From assembly GCF_902498805.1 (NCBI RefSeq), contig NZ_LR701580.1, positions 154,449 to 218,448 on the forward strand: DNA of 64,000 nt. Direction: 5' to 3'. Every line of letters begins with the position of its first letter. Positions within the stretch are counted from its first letter, which is position 1. This document shows, piece by piece, positions 8,065 to 15,602 of the stretch. Below the pieces are notes generated by a model that did no database searches, had not been told where the DNA came from, and worked only from the letters and a program-made list of their open reading frames with translations. The stretch is from Imperialibacter sp. EC-SDR9. GTDB lineage: Bacteria; Bacteroidota; Bacteroidia; Cytophagales; Cyclobacteriaceae. Position numbers and translations under genes: made by a program.

Positions 8065-8096
8065 AACCCTCCAGGAGGTTTTGAACCCTTCGAGGA
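8065..8096. repeat. Two adjacent short palindromes
   Basis: CCTCCAGGAGG (8068-8078), then TTTTGAAC, then CCTTCGAGG (8087-8095). Both have the general form AACC...GG(T/A)TT, resembling the short interspersed palindromes common in Bacteroidota intergenic DNA. They sit in the gap between converging ypdA and vapC and could fold as a joint 3' end structure. Confidence 0.4.
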
Positions 8097-8127
8097 TTTG
8101 TAGCCAAGAAAGCCGGGATTGGCGTTT

Positions 8128-8505
8128 TCAGACCACTCCGAGTATTTCTTCAGTCACTGACAGTAGCTTTTTATCAAGCGTCCATAATTGATGGTTTCCT
8201 TTTAACGCAAGAGAAAGAATCACACAGTCGATCAGCCCAACTTCCTTGCTGAAGAGCTGGTAATGATTGGAAAGCTTTCCGGCCTCAATGAACAGCTCCG
8301 TTTCGTTTTCTTTCGGGAGGTTGCGCCAGTAGGTATCAACAATGCTTTTTTCACGGTCATTTTTCACTCCCTGCCACAACTCTCCGAAAACAGGACTTGC
8401 TGCCAATACATTTCTATTTCTTAGCTCAAGCACCATTTTATCAGTGAGTTCGGGTGTTTTGCCTTTGAGAAACTCTATCCAAACTGACGTGTCGACCAGG
8501 ATCAT
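8128..8505 (-). CDS. vapC: PIN-domain ribonuclease toxin, VapC-like
   Basis: The 125-residue protein is a PIN-domain endoribonuclease, the toxin of type II VapBC systems, which usually cleaves tRNA or rRNA. Acidic residues expected at the Mg2+ site are visible: Asp5 in MILVDTSVWIEFLKG, Glu near residue 42 in PVFGELWQGV, Asp around residue 94 in VGLIDCVILSLA and Asp around residue 110 in LWTLDKKL. It starts 2 nt after the stop of the antitoxin gene at 8508, so the pair is translationally coupled. Nothing suggests inactivation. Confidence 0.9.
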   Translation of the reverse strand: MILVDTSVWIEFLKGKTPELTDKMVLELRNRNVLAASPVFGELWQGVKNDREKSIVDTYWRNLPKENETELFIEAGKLSNHYQLFSKEVGLIDCVILSLALKGNHQLWTLDKKLLSVTEEILGVV

Positions 8506-8507
8506 TT

Positions 8508-8726
8508 TCAGGCTGATGTTCTGTTGAGCTTTCGTGCCTTTTCAGCCGAAAAATTGCTTTGAAAGGCCAGGGGGGCTTCAGTTACTAAATGGGTGACTTC
8601 TTCAATTTTTTTTTGTGCCACCCATTCTTTAAGGGCAATGGTGATGCTTTCGGTAATGTTTTTACCGTGACTGAACTTTTTTACCTCATCAATTAAGTCA
8701 TTAGAAATCAGGGCTGTTACTTTCAT
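8508..8726 (-). CDS. vapB: Type II antitoxin, VapB-like
   Basis: The 72-residue protein begins MKVTALISNDLIDEVKKFS, a ribbon-helix-helix-type N-terminus that binds DNA, followed by a helix (ITESITIALKEWVAQKKIEEV) and a polar tail rich in Lys and Ser that would wrap the toxin. The gene precedes vapC by 2 nt, the usual antitoxin-first order. A perfect palindrome lies 19 nt upstream of its start (8745-8769) and is the likely site for autoregulation. Confidence 0.85.
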   Translation of the reverse strand: MKVTALISNDLIDEVKKFSHGKNITESITIALKEWVAQKKIEEVTHLVTEAPLAFQSNFSAEKARKLNRTSA

Positions 8727-8744
8727 TTGGTATTGCTTTATCCA

Positions 8745-8769
8745 AAAATACGATAGTCTATCGTATTTT
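8745..8769. promoter_or_regulatory. VapBC operator: perfect palindrome with 12-bp arms
   Basis: AAAATACGATAG (8745-8756), a single T, then CTATCGTATTTT (8758-8769). The arms are exact reverse complements. The position, just upstream of vapB, fits binding by the antitoxin or the VapBC complex to repress the operon. Confidence 0.8.
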
Positions 8770-8844
8770 CAAATTACAGCCACTCCTGGCTGTTCTTCGT
8801 TCCTTTCTTTTTAACTTCACCATCATTTTTTACATCGGTTCTTT

Positions 8845-9381
8845 ATGGAAAACCTCGAAGCACTCAAATTTCCTATAGGAGATTTTGTCCCGCCAAAAGA
8901 CACTTCGTCCGGCATGCGCAGCCACTGGATAGAAGACATTGCCCATTTGCCCTCGCAATTGAGGACTGCAGTCGTGGGCCTTTCTGAGGAACAGTTGGAA
9001 ACTCCCTACCGCCCCGGCGGTTGGACGGTGCGGCAGGTAGTGCACCACATCCCTGATAGCCATATGAATTCGTATATGCGTTTCAGATTGGCGCTCACTG
9101 AGGACAACCCAACCATCCGACCCTACGAAGAGCAGCTATGGGCTGAGTTACCCGATGCGGCTCATGGAGAAATTGATCTTTCTCTCGATTTGTTGGAAAT
9201 GCTCCACAAGCGATGGGTGGTGCTATTAAAAGCGATGTCTGAAGAAGACTACCAGAGAACTTTTGTGCACCCTGCTTCCGGAAAGACCTCCCGGCTGGCC
9301 ACTGTGCTGGCTATGTACTCCTGGCATGGTCGGCATCACCTGGCGCATATCACGGAGCTGAAGAAGAGGATGGGGTGGTGA
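8845..9381 (+). CDS. YfiT/BstA-family putative bacillithiol transferase (DinB-like)
   Basis: The 178-residue protein has the four-helix DinB/YfiT fold. Metal-binding histidines are visible in RQVVHHIPDSHMN (around residue 66) and WHGRHHLAHITEL near the C-terminus, the usual three-His Ni/Zn site. PYRPGGWTVRQVVHH is the signature of the YfiT subgroup, assigned as bacillithiol S-transferases that conjugate the thiol to electrophiles. With YpdA at 7090 it points to bacillithiol metabolism. It is divergent from vapB and its stop lies 3 nt from the stop of the convergent hipT gene. Confidence 0.88.
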   Translation: MENLEALKFPIGDFVPPKDTSSGMRSHWIEDIAHLPSQLRTAVVGLSEEQLETPYRPGGWTVRQVVHHIPDSHMNSYMRFRLALTEDNPTIRPYEEQLWAELPDAAHGEIDLSLDLLEMLHKRWVVLLKAMSEEDYQRTFVHPASGKTSRLATVLAMYSWHGRHHLAHITELKKRMGW

Positions 9382-9384
9382 GAT

Positions 9385-10416
9385 TTACCCAACGAGGTAA
9401 TTTCGCTTGGTTTGGTATAAGATGAGATAGTCCCTTTTATTGGGCGCACTCAAAAAGGAGTTTTCTACCAGGCGGGTGACTGATTCTTGTTTTTGAATAA
9501 ATGGCTCCATCAATTTGCTAATTCTCTTCTCCGTCACACCAATTCTTCTGCCAAATTCAGCAAAATCAGATTGGGATGGGTGACTGTTTTTTTTGAAGTC
9601 CTCACTCTTAAAATCGTCAGCAAAAAGCCCCCGGTCAAGTGCAAAGTCTGTATCGTCCACATGCAACTGGGTGTTGATCAAGTCGTAGGCAGGGCTTAAG
9701 AGATAGTCCCCTCTTGATGACTCTAGCAAAGAGAAGTTTTTTAAATGAGCATCCCCGTTAGAGAAGAGGTAGTTAAACACAACAAGTGAAAAGTACTTTT
9801 CTATCTCTACTCTCCAAGCCGGCGCATATTTACGGATAAGGGCGCCGATCTCTTCATAGCTGTAGGTGTATTTGAAATTGGCTCCAGCATTGTCCTTGGT
9901 TTTTCCAGCAAGTGTGGCAAAATCTTCTTTCCCCCACTTAATCAAATGTCTGTTGGGTTGCTTGGGATCTTCCTTGATGTCGAACCTTTTGGTGATATAG
10001 GCTGGTGTAGAGTCTCTGAAGAATATCATGGCATTTTCGGCTGTGTTTATGCCATACACCTGATGAGCTATTTGCATAGTAACATGTTCGTTGGCAGGTA
10101 CCTGATCTACCTTTTTCAAATCTCTGGGTATTGGCTTGAGTATGTACGTTCCCTGCTCACCTTCTTTGGTTAGTCGCAAAATGTTCTTATCCATCAACAT
10201 GCTCAACTTTTCCTGCACGCCCGAGATTGAAATTCTTTTCCGGTTGTCGATGAATTGCTCCGCCACTTCTTCACTTTGCTGTGGGGGATCATAGGGTAGA
10301 ATATGGCTGACCTTTTTGCCATTAAACATCTTCCTCAGGCAACCAGGACTATAGCTTGTGTAGCCATCTGCCAGGGTTCCCGGACAAACTTTCACCATCA
10401 CACCTTCATTCTTCAT
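9385..10416 (-). CDS. hipT: HipT-like serine/threonine kinase toxin (HipA family lacking subdomain 1)
   Basis: The product has the HipA kinase core: the Gly-rich loop ISISGVQEKLSML, the catalytic NGDAHLKNFSLL and the metal-binding SPAYDLINTQ. HipA/HipT kinases phosphorylate aminoacyl-tRNA synthetases (GltX or TrpS) and stop translation. The N-terminal subdomain 1 of full HipA is missing here and is encoded separately by the gene at 10406. The loop contains SIS, which falls at residues 63 and 65 from the ATG at 10416 and at 57 and 59 from the ATG at 10398, the numbering of the autophosphorylated serines in E. coli HipT. The later start would leave a 7-nt gap to the upstream gene; the earlier one overlaps it by 11 nt. 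Confidence 0.87.
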   Translation of the reverse strand: MKNEGVMVKVCPGTLADGYTSYSPGCLRKMFNGKKVSHILPYDPPQQSEEVAEQFIDNRKRISISGVQEKLSMLMDKNILRLTKEGEQGTYILKPIPRDLKKVDQVPANEHVTMQIAHQVYGINTAENAMIFFRDSTPAYITKRFDIKEDPKQPNRHLIKWGKEDFATLAGKTKDNAGANFKYTYSYEEIGALIRKYAPAWRVEIEKYFSLVVFNYLFSNGDAHLKNFSLLESSRGDYLLSPAYDLINTQLHVDDTDFALDRGLFADDFKSEDFKKNSHPSQSDFAEFGRRIGVTEKRISKLMEPFIQKQESVTRLVENSFLSAPNKRDYLILYQTKRNYLVG

Positions 10417-10738
10417 CGCTCAATGGTCTGGTAGTTATTGGCCCGATTGTATCAAATTGTGCCGTGGCCATTAATAGCCCGAAACTATCTTCCGGATCGA
10501 CTTTTAGACGTAGTGTTTGAAGCGTCTTGTTAACGCCCTCACTTAACATATTAAAGAAGAATGGAAACAGATAGCTGCTTCTGTATTCTCTTTGAGTTTT
10601 TGGGAGGGTGAGACTAATGGCGGGCTTGTTGATGTCAAAGAAATAGTCCTCAGTATATTGAAACACATAACTTTTTCTGTTCTCCTCGGTAAGTATACCT
10701 GCAAACTCATCGTTTCTGTATATTCGAATGCTTCTCAT
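10406..10738 (-). CDS. hipS: HipS-like protein (separate HipA N-terminal subdomain 1)
   Basis: The 110-residue protein starts MRSIRIYRNDEFAGILTEE and contains YFFDINKPAISLTLPKTQ and LFPFFFNMLSEG, all characteristic of the N-terminal subdomain 1 of HipA. As a stand-alone protein next to a shortened kinase it matches HipS of HipBST systems, where HipS and not HipB neutralises the kinase. It is the middle gene of the order hipB, hipS, hipT, 24 nt after hipB and overlapping or just touching hipT. The antitoxin role is inferred from the family, not from this sequence. Confidence 0.83.
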   Translation of the reverse strand: MRSIRIYRNDEFAGILTEENRKSYVFQYTEDYFFDINKPAISLTLPKTQREYRSSYLFPFFFNMLSEGVNKTLQTLRLKVDPEDSFGLLMATAQFDTIGPITTRPLSDEE

Positions 10739-10762
10739 TAGTTCAAATCTGGCTTACTCAGA

Positions 10763-10975
10763 CTAAGCGAGGGGTTTCTTTACCTCTATTTTAATTTCCA
10801 TTCCAAGCACCTCGGCCAACTTATTTAGGACTGCAAGAGACGGATTTCCCAGGCCTGTTTCCAGTTTATATAGCGTGTTGGTATTGATACCTGCTAATTC
10901 AGCCAAATGAGGTTGGGTAATCCCCAATTCCTTTCTTCGGCTTTTTATCGTTTCACCTATCTCGCTGGATAACAT
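10763..10975 (-). CDS. hipB: HipB-like XRE-family regulator
   Basis: About 70 residues from the ATG at 10975 (MLSSEIGETIKSRRKELGIT) form a helix-turn-helix of the Cro/C1 type: TQPHLAELAGINTNTLYKLETGLGNPSLAVLNKLAEVLGMEI. The open frame extends to 11017, but those residues are encoded by the TGTGATT-containing operator region, so the later ATG is preferred. HipB proteins dimerise, bind operators and repress the hip operon. Three TGTGATT elements upstream (10981, 11042, 11103) are probable binding sites. It is the first gene of the hip operon. Confidence 0.88.
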   Translation of the reverse strand: MLSSEIGETIKSRRKELGITQPHLAELAGINTNTLYKLETGLGNPSLAVLNKLAEVLGMEIKIEVKKPLA

Positions 10976-10980
10976 TATAG

Positions 10981-11111
10981 TGTGATTTTTCCGTAAAGAT
11001 AGGGCTGTAATGAACAAAAAACAATTTAAATCATACTATAATGTGATTTTATAGTTTCTTAATAGCTGATGGGAAATAAAGCACCTAATAATCACAATAA
11101 AATGTGATTAT
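10981..11111. promoter_or_regulatory. hip operator array: three TGTGATT sites with 61-bp period
   Basis: TGTGATT occurs at 10981-10987, 11042-11048 and 11103-11109, exactly 61 bp apart each time. The distal one is half of a palindrome ATAATCACA (11088-11096) N6 TGTGATTAT (11103-11111). The middle one sits in the centre of ACTATAA (11035-11041) / TTATAGT (11049-11055). The proximal one ends 5 nt before the hipB start codon. Sixty-one bp is about six helical turns. Confidence 0.65.
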
Positions 11112-11317
11112 GGAGCCGATAAAGAAGAGTTTTTAAGCCTTTTCCACTTGACTATACCTGAGCGGGTATAGTTTAGGATAGTCACGTTGAAAGTTGACCT
11201 CGAGGTGTGGTACCAATGTGTACAAGTAATTTAGCAAACTTCATCGATCAGCTTTTACCCTTTATCTCAATTCTGTTGAGTATCTTTCTCACACATTACT
11301 TCTTCAAGTATCATCCT

Positions 11318-11920
11318 ATGAAAAGACTTTCACTTTTAGCTGTACTGATCCTCCCCACGCTGCTCCTGGCGCAGCAACCCAATCAATTCCTTCTTTTCGA
11401 CACAGAATTCACGTACACCAAAGAGAACGCCGACAATTCCACCCCCAGCAAATCGCACTATTACGTAAAAGGCGATATGCTGAATGCCCAGCGGCCCACC
11501 GATTGGACTTCCCCTGTCGACTACCGCAATGGTACGGTTCATATCCGTCTGGAAGTGATGGAAAAGCCTGAAGGCGGCTTCCCCACTCAATGGACGCTTT
11601 GCTACATCCCCAACAAAGGCCAGGGCAACGGCTATGGCTGCACTAATACTGGCTTGTATACGAAGGAGGGCGTTTACGAATTGGACGTTTCCATGACTTC
11701 TTTTTGGGAAAATGAATCCATTATTTGGAGTGAAGGCATCAAACAAATGGATCTCGTGATCAAAGACGACAGCGGGGGGCAAGGCCACGCCCACAAGCGA
11801 GCCGACCATGAACACTTTTTCCCGACTAAAGTGCGGATCACCATGGTGCAGGTAGCAGCGGGAGCGACGTATGATGCTACTATTGTGCCTGATAGGCCAG
11901 TTGACTTCCAAAACAGATAG
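11318..11920 (+). CDS. Secreted protein of unknown function
   Basis: The roughly 200-residue product from the ATG at 11318 begins with a Sec signal peptide (MKRLSLLAVLILPTLLLAQQ, cleavage after LLA or LAQ), followed by QPNQFLLFDTEFTYTKENAD. The frame extends upstream to 11207, but the added part would disrupt the signal peptide. The mature part is rich in aromatic and acidic residues with a His-rich stretch HAHKRADHEHFFP near residue 165, and looks like a beta-sandwich. I do not recognise the family. It stands between the hip locus and the first barrel gene with no obvious partner. Confidence 0.7.
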   Translation: MKRLSLLAVLILPTLLLAQQPNQFLLFDTEFTYTKENADNSTPSKSHYYVKGDMLNAQRPTDWTSPVDYRNGTVHIRLEVMEKPEGGFPTQWTLCYIPNKGQGNGYGCTNTGLYTKEGVYELDVSMTSFWENESIIWSEGIKQMDLVIKDDSGGQGHAHKRADHEHFFPTKVRITMVQVAAGATYDATIVPDRPVDFQNR

Positions 11921-12004
11921 CTTTCGGAAATGATTAGATTTGTGGACACGGTCAAAAGGGTGACTGCTTATAAGTGCCACTATCTGACTCAAAAAAACAC
12001 AAAA

Positions 12005-12679
12005 GTGAGAGAAAGATTATACATTCTTACACTAGCTCTGGTGTTCACTGGCTCACTAGCCATGGCTCAACGTGTTGAATCAGAAAGGGTGTCAATTGCC
12101 GTAAGGAGCGGAGCCAATCTTCAGAAATTTGATGAGAGAGGCTCCGATGGGCGCATTCAAAAAAATTACTTACTACCAGGAGTTCATTTCGGCATGAATG
12201 TGAACATACCCGTGAGCTCAGACTTCCATTTTCAAACGGGATTTCTAATTATCACCAAGGGATCTAAAGGTGTTGTGGAAACAAGCACCACTACCCGGCT
12301 GTCCTATCTCGAAATGCCCTTGAATCTGGTGTACAAAAAACCATGGGGAAGTGGATACATAATGCTCGGCTTTGGCCCATATGTGGCTCGTGGCTTCGGA
12401 GGTCATGTTACCTCTGGCACCGGTGCAGTCGAATTCTCACGTGATATCAAGTTTACCGATCCGGCGAAAGACGATGGCTTATCCTGGACTTCATATTTTG
12501 AACGGATGGATGTTGGTGCCAATATGTTCGTTGGGTATATGATGTCCAGTGGATTGTTCCTTCAGGTTAACACTCAGCAAGGCCTTGTCAAAATCAACCC
12601 AACATACAATCAATATCCCGGTGACAGATCCAGCATAAAAAATATGGGCTTTGGGGTGTCGCTTGGCTATAAGTTTTAG
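12005..12679 (+). CDS. PorT-like outer-membrane beta-barrel protein (paralogue 1), GTG start
   Basis: About 224 residues with a signal peptide (VRERLYILTLALVFTGSLAMAQ) and a beta-barrel of the porin/PorT family typical of Bacteroidota: GANLQKFDERG, LLPGVHFGMNVNIPVSSDFHFQTG, LSYLEMPLNLVYKKPWGSGYIMLGFGPYVARGF and the terminal strand MGFGVSLGYKF. The start is GTG at 12005: aligning it with the paralogue at 13826 (ATG, then ARQLYTLLALVFATS) lines up both signal peptides and the A-rich leader before them, whereas the ATG at 11930 would add 25 polar residues before the signal. Function unknown; it is a probable structural or adhesion-related barrel. Confidence 0.85.
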   Translation: MRERLYILTLALVFTGSLAMAQRVESERVSIAVRSGANLQKFDERGSDGRIQKNYLLPGVHFGMNVNIPVSSDFHFQTGFLIITKGSKGVVETSTTTRLSYLEMPLNLVYKKPWGSGYIMLGFGPYVARGFGGHVTSGTGAVEFSRDIKFTDPAKDDGLSWTSYFERMDVGANMFVGYMMSSGLFLQVNTQQGLVKINPTYNQYPGDRSSIKNMGFGVSLGYKF

Positions 12680-12728
12680 GCCAGGGTTTTTTTAGATCTA
12701 CGCTCCTCAAAGTAAGTTTCCAAAGGGA

Positions 12729-13003
12729 CTACTCATTCATTGGGCTTCGTTGTTTGTCCTTCCTATGGTTTTCAAACATCTCAATAGCAGCCTTCAGCAT
12801 GCCAATTAAACCGATGCCCAACACAATGACTCCAAAAGCGAGCTCTTTTATTATATCGTTTTCAGAAGCGAAGTAGCCAAACATTCCAAAGGCAAGCACT
12901 CAAAGGAATCCGCCATGTCAAAAAAGGCCCTGAGATTTTCTAGCAGTAGCGCACACTCTGCGCTTCGATCAATGCGTGATTTATACAACTCTAATGGAGA
13001 CAT
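12729..13003 (-). pseudogene. Small membrane-protein gene split by a -1 frame change
   Basis: On the minus strand an ATG at 13003 opens MSPLELYKSRIDRSAECALL and continues LENLRAFFDMADSFE before drifting into CLPLECLATSLLK and a stop at 12851. The overlapping frame beginning GTG at 12899, reached by stepping back one base at TTTGAGTGC, continues VLAFGMFGYFASEND then KELAFGVIVLGIGLIGMLKA, one clear transmembrane helix, and ends MFENHRKDKQRSPMNE at 12729. Read together they give a coherent protein of about 91 residues: an amphipathic N-terminal helix, a single membrane span and a charged tail. Either the gene is disrupted, or the base call is wrong, or a frameshift is used. No classical slippery heptamer is seen. 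Confidence 0.55.
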
Positions 13004-13132
13004 GTGTAACTCGCAGCAGCGTCATTGCGCCTACTTTTGATAAAAATATTCCGTCTCTCCAAAGGTGGGGTCTTATCCAATCTGAATACTTCGAGGTGAT
13101 CCCCTGCCACATCAATCATTAAGTAGCTAAGT

Positions 13133-13801
13133 ATGAAAAATTCAAGTAAGAGTTTGATCTTCTTTTTAAGCGTGGCTTTAGTTTTCTCTGGCTGCGCTGC
13201 CAACAAAACCAAGAAAGGGGCAGCTGTTGGCGTTGTTGGTGGAGGTGCCATGGGTGCCGTTATTGGCAGGGCATCAGGAAACACTGCGTTGGGTGCCATA
13301 ATCGGGGCAGCAGTCGGAGGTGCCGCTGGTGCGTTGATTGGCAACAAAATGGACAAGCAAGCGGCCGAATTGGAAAAAACCGTTCCCGACGCTAAGGTGG
13401 AGAGGGTAGGAGAAGGCATTGTGGTCGAATTTAGCAGCGACGTGCTCTTCGGATTTGATAAATCCGACCTTTCTTCTGAATCAAAGACTTCGCTGGATAA
13501 GCTGGTGAAGGTGCTCAACGCTTATCCCGACACTGATATTGAAGTGCAGGGGCATACCGACAGTAAAGGGTCTGAGTCTTATAATCAGGGCTTGTCGGAA
13601 AGAAGGGCAAGCACCTCTTCAAATTATATAAGGAGCCAGGGAATCAGCTACAACCGGGTGCGCATCCAAGGTTTTGGCGAATCGGTACCGAAATACAACA
13701 ATGGTACGTCTAGCGGACAAGCTCAAAATCGCAGGGTTGAATTCCTGATCACTGCCAGCGAAAAAATGAAGGCAGAAGCTGCCAAAGAAGCTTCCAATTA
13801 A
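13133..13801 (+). CDS. OmpA-family lipoprotein with glycine-zipper domain (YiaD-like)
   Basis: The 222-residue protein starts with a lipoprotein signal (MKNSSKSLIFFLSVALVFSG followed by Cys21), then a glycine-rich segment AVGVVGGGAMGAVIGRASGN and AAVGGAAGALIGNKM (glycine zipper, residues about 30-72), and a C-terminal OmpA/Pal peptidoglycan-binding domain. The latter shows VLFGFDKSDLSSES, VQGHTDSKGSESYNQGLSERRA and IQGFGESVPKYNN...QNRRVEFLI with the Asp and Arg that hold diaminopimelate. It tethers the outer membrane to the cell wall. It forms a probable operon with the barrel gene 24 nt downstream, ending at the terminator at 14535. Confidence 0.92.
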   Translation: MKNSSKSLIFFLSVALVFSGCAANKTKKGAAVGVVGGGAMGAVIGRASGNTALGAIIGAAVGGAAGALIGNKMDKQAAELEKTVPDAKVERVGEGIVVEFSSDVLFGFDKSDLSSESKTSLDKLVKVLNAYPDTDIEVQGHTDSKGSESYNQGLSERRASTSSNYIRSQGISYNRVRIQGFGESVPKYNNGTSSGQAQNRRVEFLITASEKMKAEAAKEASN

Positions 13802-13825
13802 TTCAAACGATCAAAAGACAACAAA

Positions 13826-14503
13826 ATGAAAGCAAGACAATTATATACCTTACTTGCCCTGGTCTTCGCCACGTCAGCGACCATGGCTCAAAGCACTGAA
13901 TCAGAAAAAGGCGGCGTGGCCATTCTGGGCGGAGTTAACTTGCAGAACTTTAATGGAAAGGATTTCAACGGAGACAAACTTGAAAATGATTTGCTGGCGG
14001 GTTTTCATGCTGGCCTCAATGTTCAAATACCTATTGCTCCGGAGTTTTACTTTCAACCAGGGCTAATGTTTAGCACCAAGGGCGCCAAAAACACAACGGG
14101 ACAAGTGACAAGCACTTACAGGCTCTCGTATTTGGAACTGCCTTTGAATCTGGTGTACAAAAGCCAGGTGGGCAATGGCTATATTATGTTAGGCTTTGGG
14201 CCTTACGTGGGGTATGCTGTGAGTGGTAAGGCTACGTACGTATCTGGTTCTGTCGAAGTCAATAATGACATTGAATTCACCAATGAAGTTAATGACGGTG
14301 ATGGATTGTTGACACCCTATTTTAAGCCGCTCGATTTTGGGGGAAATATTCTGTTTGGCTATGAGATGGCTGGTGGTTTGTTTTTTCAGTTGAACTCGCA
14401 GCTGGGCATGGTGAAAATTAATCCTGACGATAACAGAATTGCCGATGATAAAACCAATGTAAAAAATACTGGTTTTGGCCTTTCAGCCGGCTATAGGTTT
14501 TAA
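13826..14503 (+). CDS. PorT-like outer-membrane beta-barrel protein (paralogue 2)
   Basis: The 225-residue protein has a signal peptide (MKARQLYTLLALVFATSATMAQ) and a barrel closely similar to the gene at 12005: GGVNLQNFNGKDFNGDK, LLAGFHAGLNVQIPIAPEFYFQPG, LSYLELPLNLVYKSQVGNGYIMLGFGPYVGYAV and the final strand NTGFGLSAGYRF. The C-terminal aromatic residue is the outer-membrane insertion signal. The two barrels flank the OmpA lipoprotein, which suggests local duplication. Function is unknown beyond family membership. Confidence 0.88.
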   Translation: MKARQLYTLLALVFATSATMAQSTESEKGGVAILGGVNLQNFNGKDFNGDKLENDLLAGFHAGLNVQIPIAPEFYFQPGLMFSTKGAKNTTGQVTSTYRLSYLELPLNLVYKSQVGNGYIMLGFGPYVGYAVSGKATYVSGSVEVNNDIEFTNEVNDGDGLLTPYFKPLDFGGNILFGYEMAGGLFFQLNSQLGMVKINPDDNRIADDKTNVKNTGFGLSAGYRF

Positions 14504-14534
14504 ACCAAAAGCTGTATAAAAGGATTTCCAGAAC

Positions 14535-14570
14535 CCCCTCTGCTCTTTGATAGGATCAGAGGGGTATTTT
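14535..14570 (+). terminator. Intrinsic terminator of the OmpA/barrel operon
   Basis: CCCCTCTG (14535-14542) pairs with CAGAGGGG (14557-14564), followed by TATTTTTATT. It lies 31 nt after the stop of the barrel gene at 14503. Confidence 0.85.
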
Positions 14571-14699
14571 TATTGCATTCGCAAAATCCGCTCGCCCCTC
14601 CAGCCATCCCGTAGGAATCTTCTACTTTAAGACAAGTCCACTCCTCCAAGCCTTCCCTGTGTTGCCACCAGCTAGCGCTTTGGGCACCACAAACCCGGG

Positions 14700-15602
14700 C
14701 TACTCACCATTCAAAAGCTCATCTATCACTGCCAGCGTCAGCTCGGTAGTTTTGCTCCTTGTGTAAGACCCTTCAACCTGCCCCATGTACGAGCCGTGGT
14801 TGCCGGGCAGTATCATCAGCCTGGCATTGGGTATAAGGGAAGCCATCAGGGCGGCATGTGTATTTTGCACCACATCCTGGTCGCCATTGATAATGAGCGA
14901 CGGAGCTTGAATCGATTGCAGCAAAGCCTCATCCCAATCCTGAAAGCCGAGCATCCGATTTTTGTCATGATTGAACATGGCAAGGAGTTTAGTAGAGTCA
15001 GGATTGATTGCCCAAAAAGCTTCTTTCAGGTCGGCTGGCATATTATCGAGGCTGGCATGCTCCATGCCATCAAAAAACCCCGGAAACATGCCTTCTCTTT
15101 TGAAAAAAGCGGACGCTATGATCAGCTTGTTTACCATTTCAGGGTGACGAATGCCAATTTGCATAGTGGTATTGCCGCCATTGCTGAAGCCAAAAAAGGA
15201 AGCTTTGGCAATGCCCAGGTTTTGCAACAGTGTCACCACATCATCGGCATCCTGCTCGAAAGTTTCCGGTGCATCCCGGTCGCTGGTGCGGCCATGGGCC
15301 TGTAGCTCAACGGCAATCAGCTTGTGATTTTTCGCCAGGTCGGGGATAATATTGCCAAACGTGGTTTGTATAGTTGAACCGCCTCCGTGGATGAGTACAA
15401 GTGGGTCTCCCTCACCATGTATTTCGTAGTACATCTTCAATCCGTTGACGTCCGAATAACCGCTTTTGAAGTAAGCGGTCTTTTCGGTTGATTTTGTTGA
15501 TTCCATGGGCTCACTATTTTTTGTACTGCATGAAGCCAGCAGGGCAACTGCCACGCCAAGGCTCAGCATCATTGGTTGAGAGAAATTCTTCATCGTTCTC
15601 AT
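14700..15602 (-). CDS. Alpha/beta hydrolase lipoprotein
   Basis: The 300-residue protein carries a lipobox (LGVAVALLASCSTK, Cys around residue 25), so it should be attached to a membrane facing the periplasm or surface. The hydrolase core shows DPLVLIHGGGSTIQTT (oxyanion region), FFGFSNGGNTTMQIG with the nucleophile Ser in GFSNGG, IINGDQDVV (acid) and LPGNHGSYMG (His). The ATG at 15602 overlaps the stop of the SRPBCC gene by ATGA, so it is coupled to the ArsR-SRPBCC-SRPBCC operon. Substrate unknown. Confidence 0.87.
   Translation of the reverse strand: MRTMKNFSQPMMLSLGVAVALLASCSTKNSEPMESTKSTEKTAYFKSGYSDVNGLKMYYEIHGEGDPLVLIHGGGSTIQTTFGNIIPDLAKNHKLIAVELQAHGRTSDRDAPETFEQDADDVVTLLQNLGIAKASFFGFSNGGNTTMQIGIRHPEMVNKLIIASAFFKREGMFPGFFDGMEHASLDNMPADLKEAFWAINPDSTKLLAMFNHDKNRMLGFQDWDEALLQSIQAPSLIINGDQDVVQNTHAALMASLIPNARLMILPGNHGSYMGQVEGSYTRSKTTELTLAVIDELLNGE

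Noticed and set aside
12991..13518. Minus-strand ORF rich in Ala, Pro and Ser opposite the OmpA gene
   Set aside because: It is the shadow of the glycine-rich OmpA lipoprotein on the other strand; the repetitive composition is a codon artefact.
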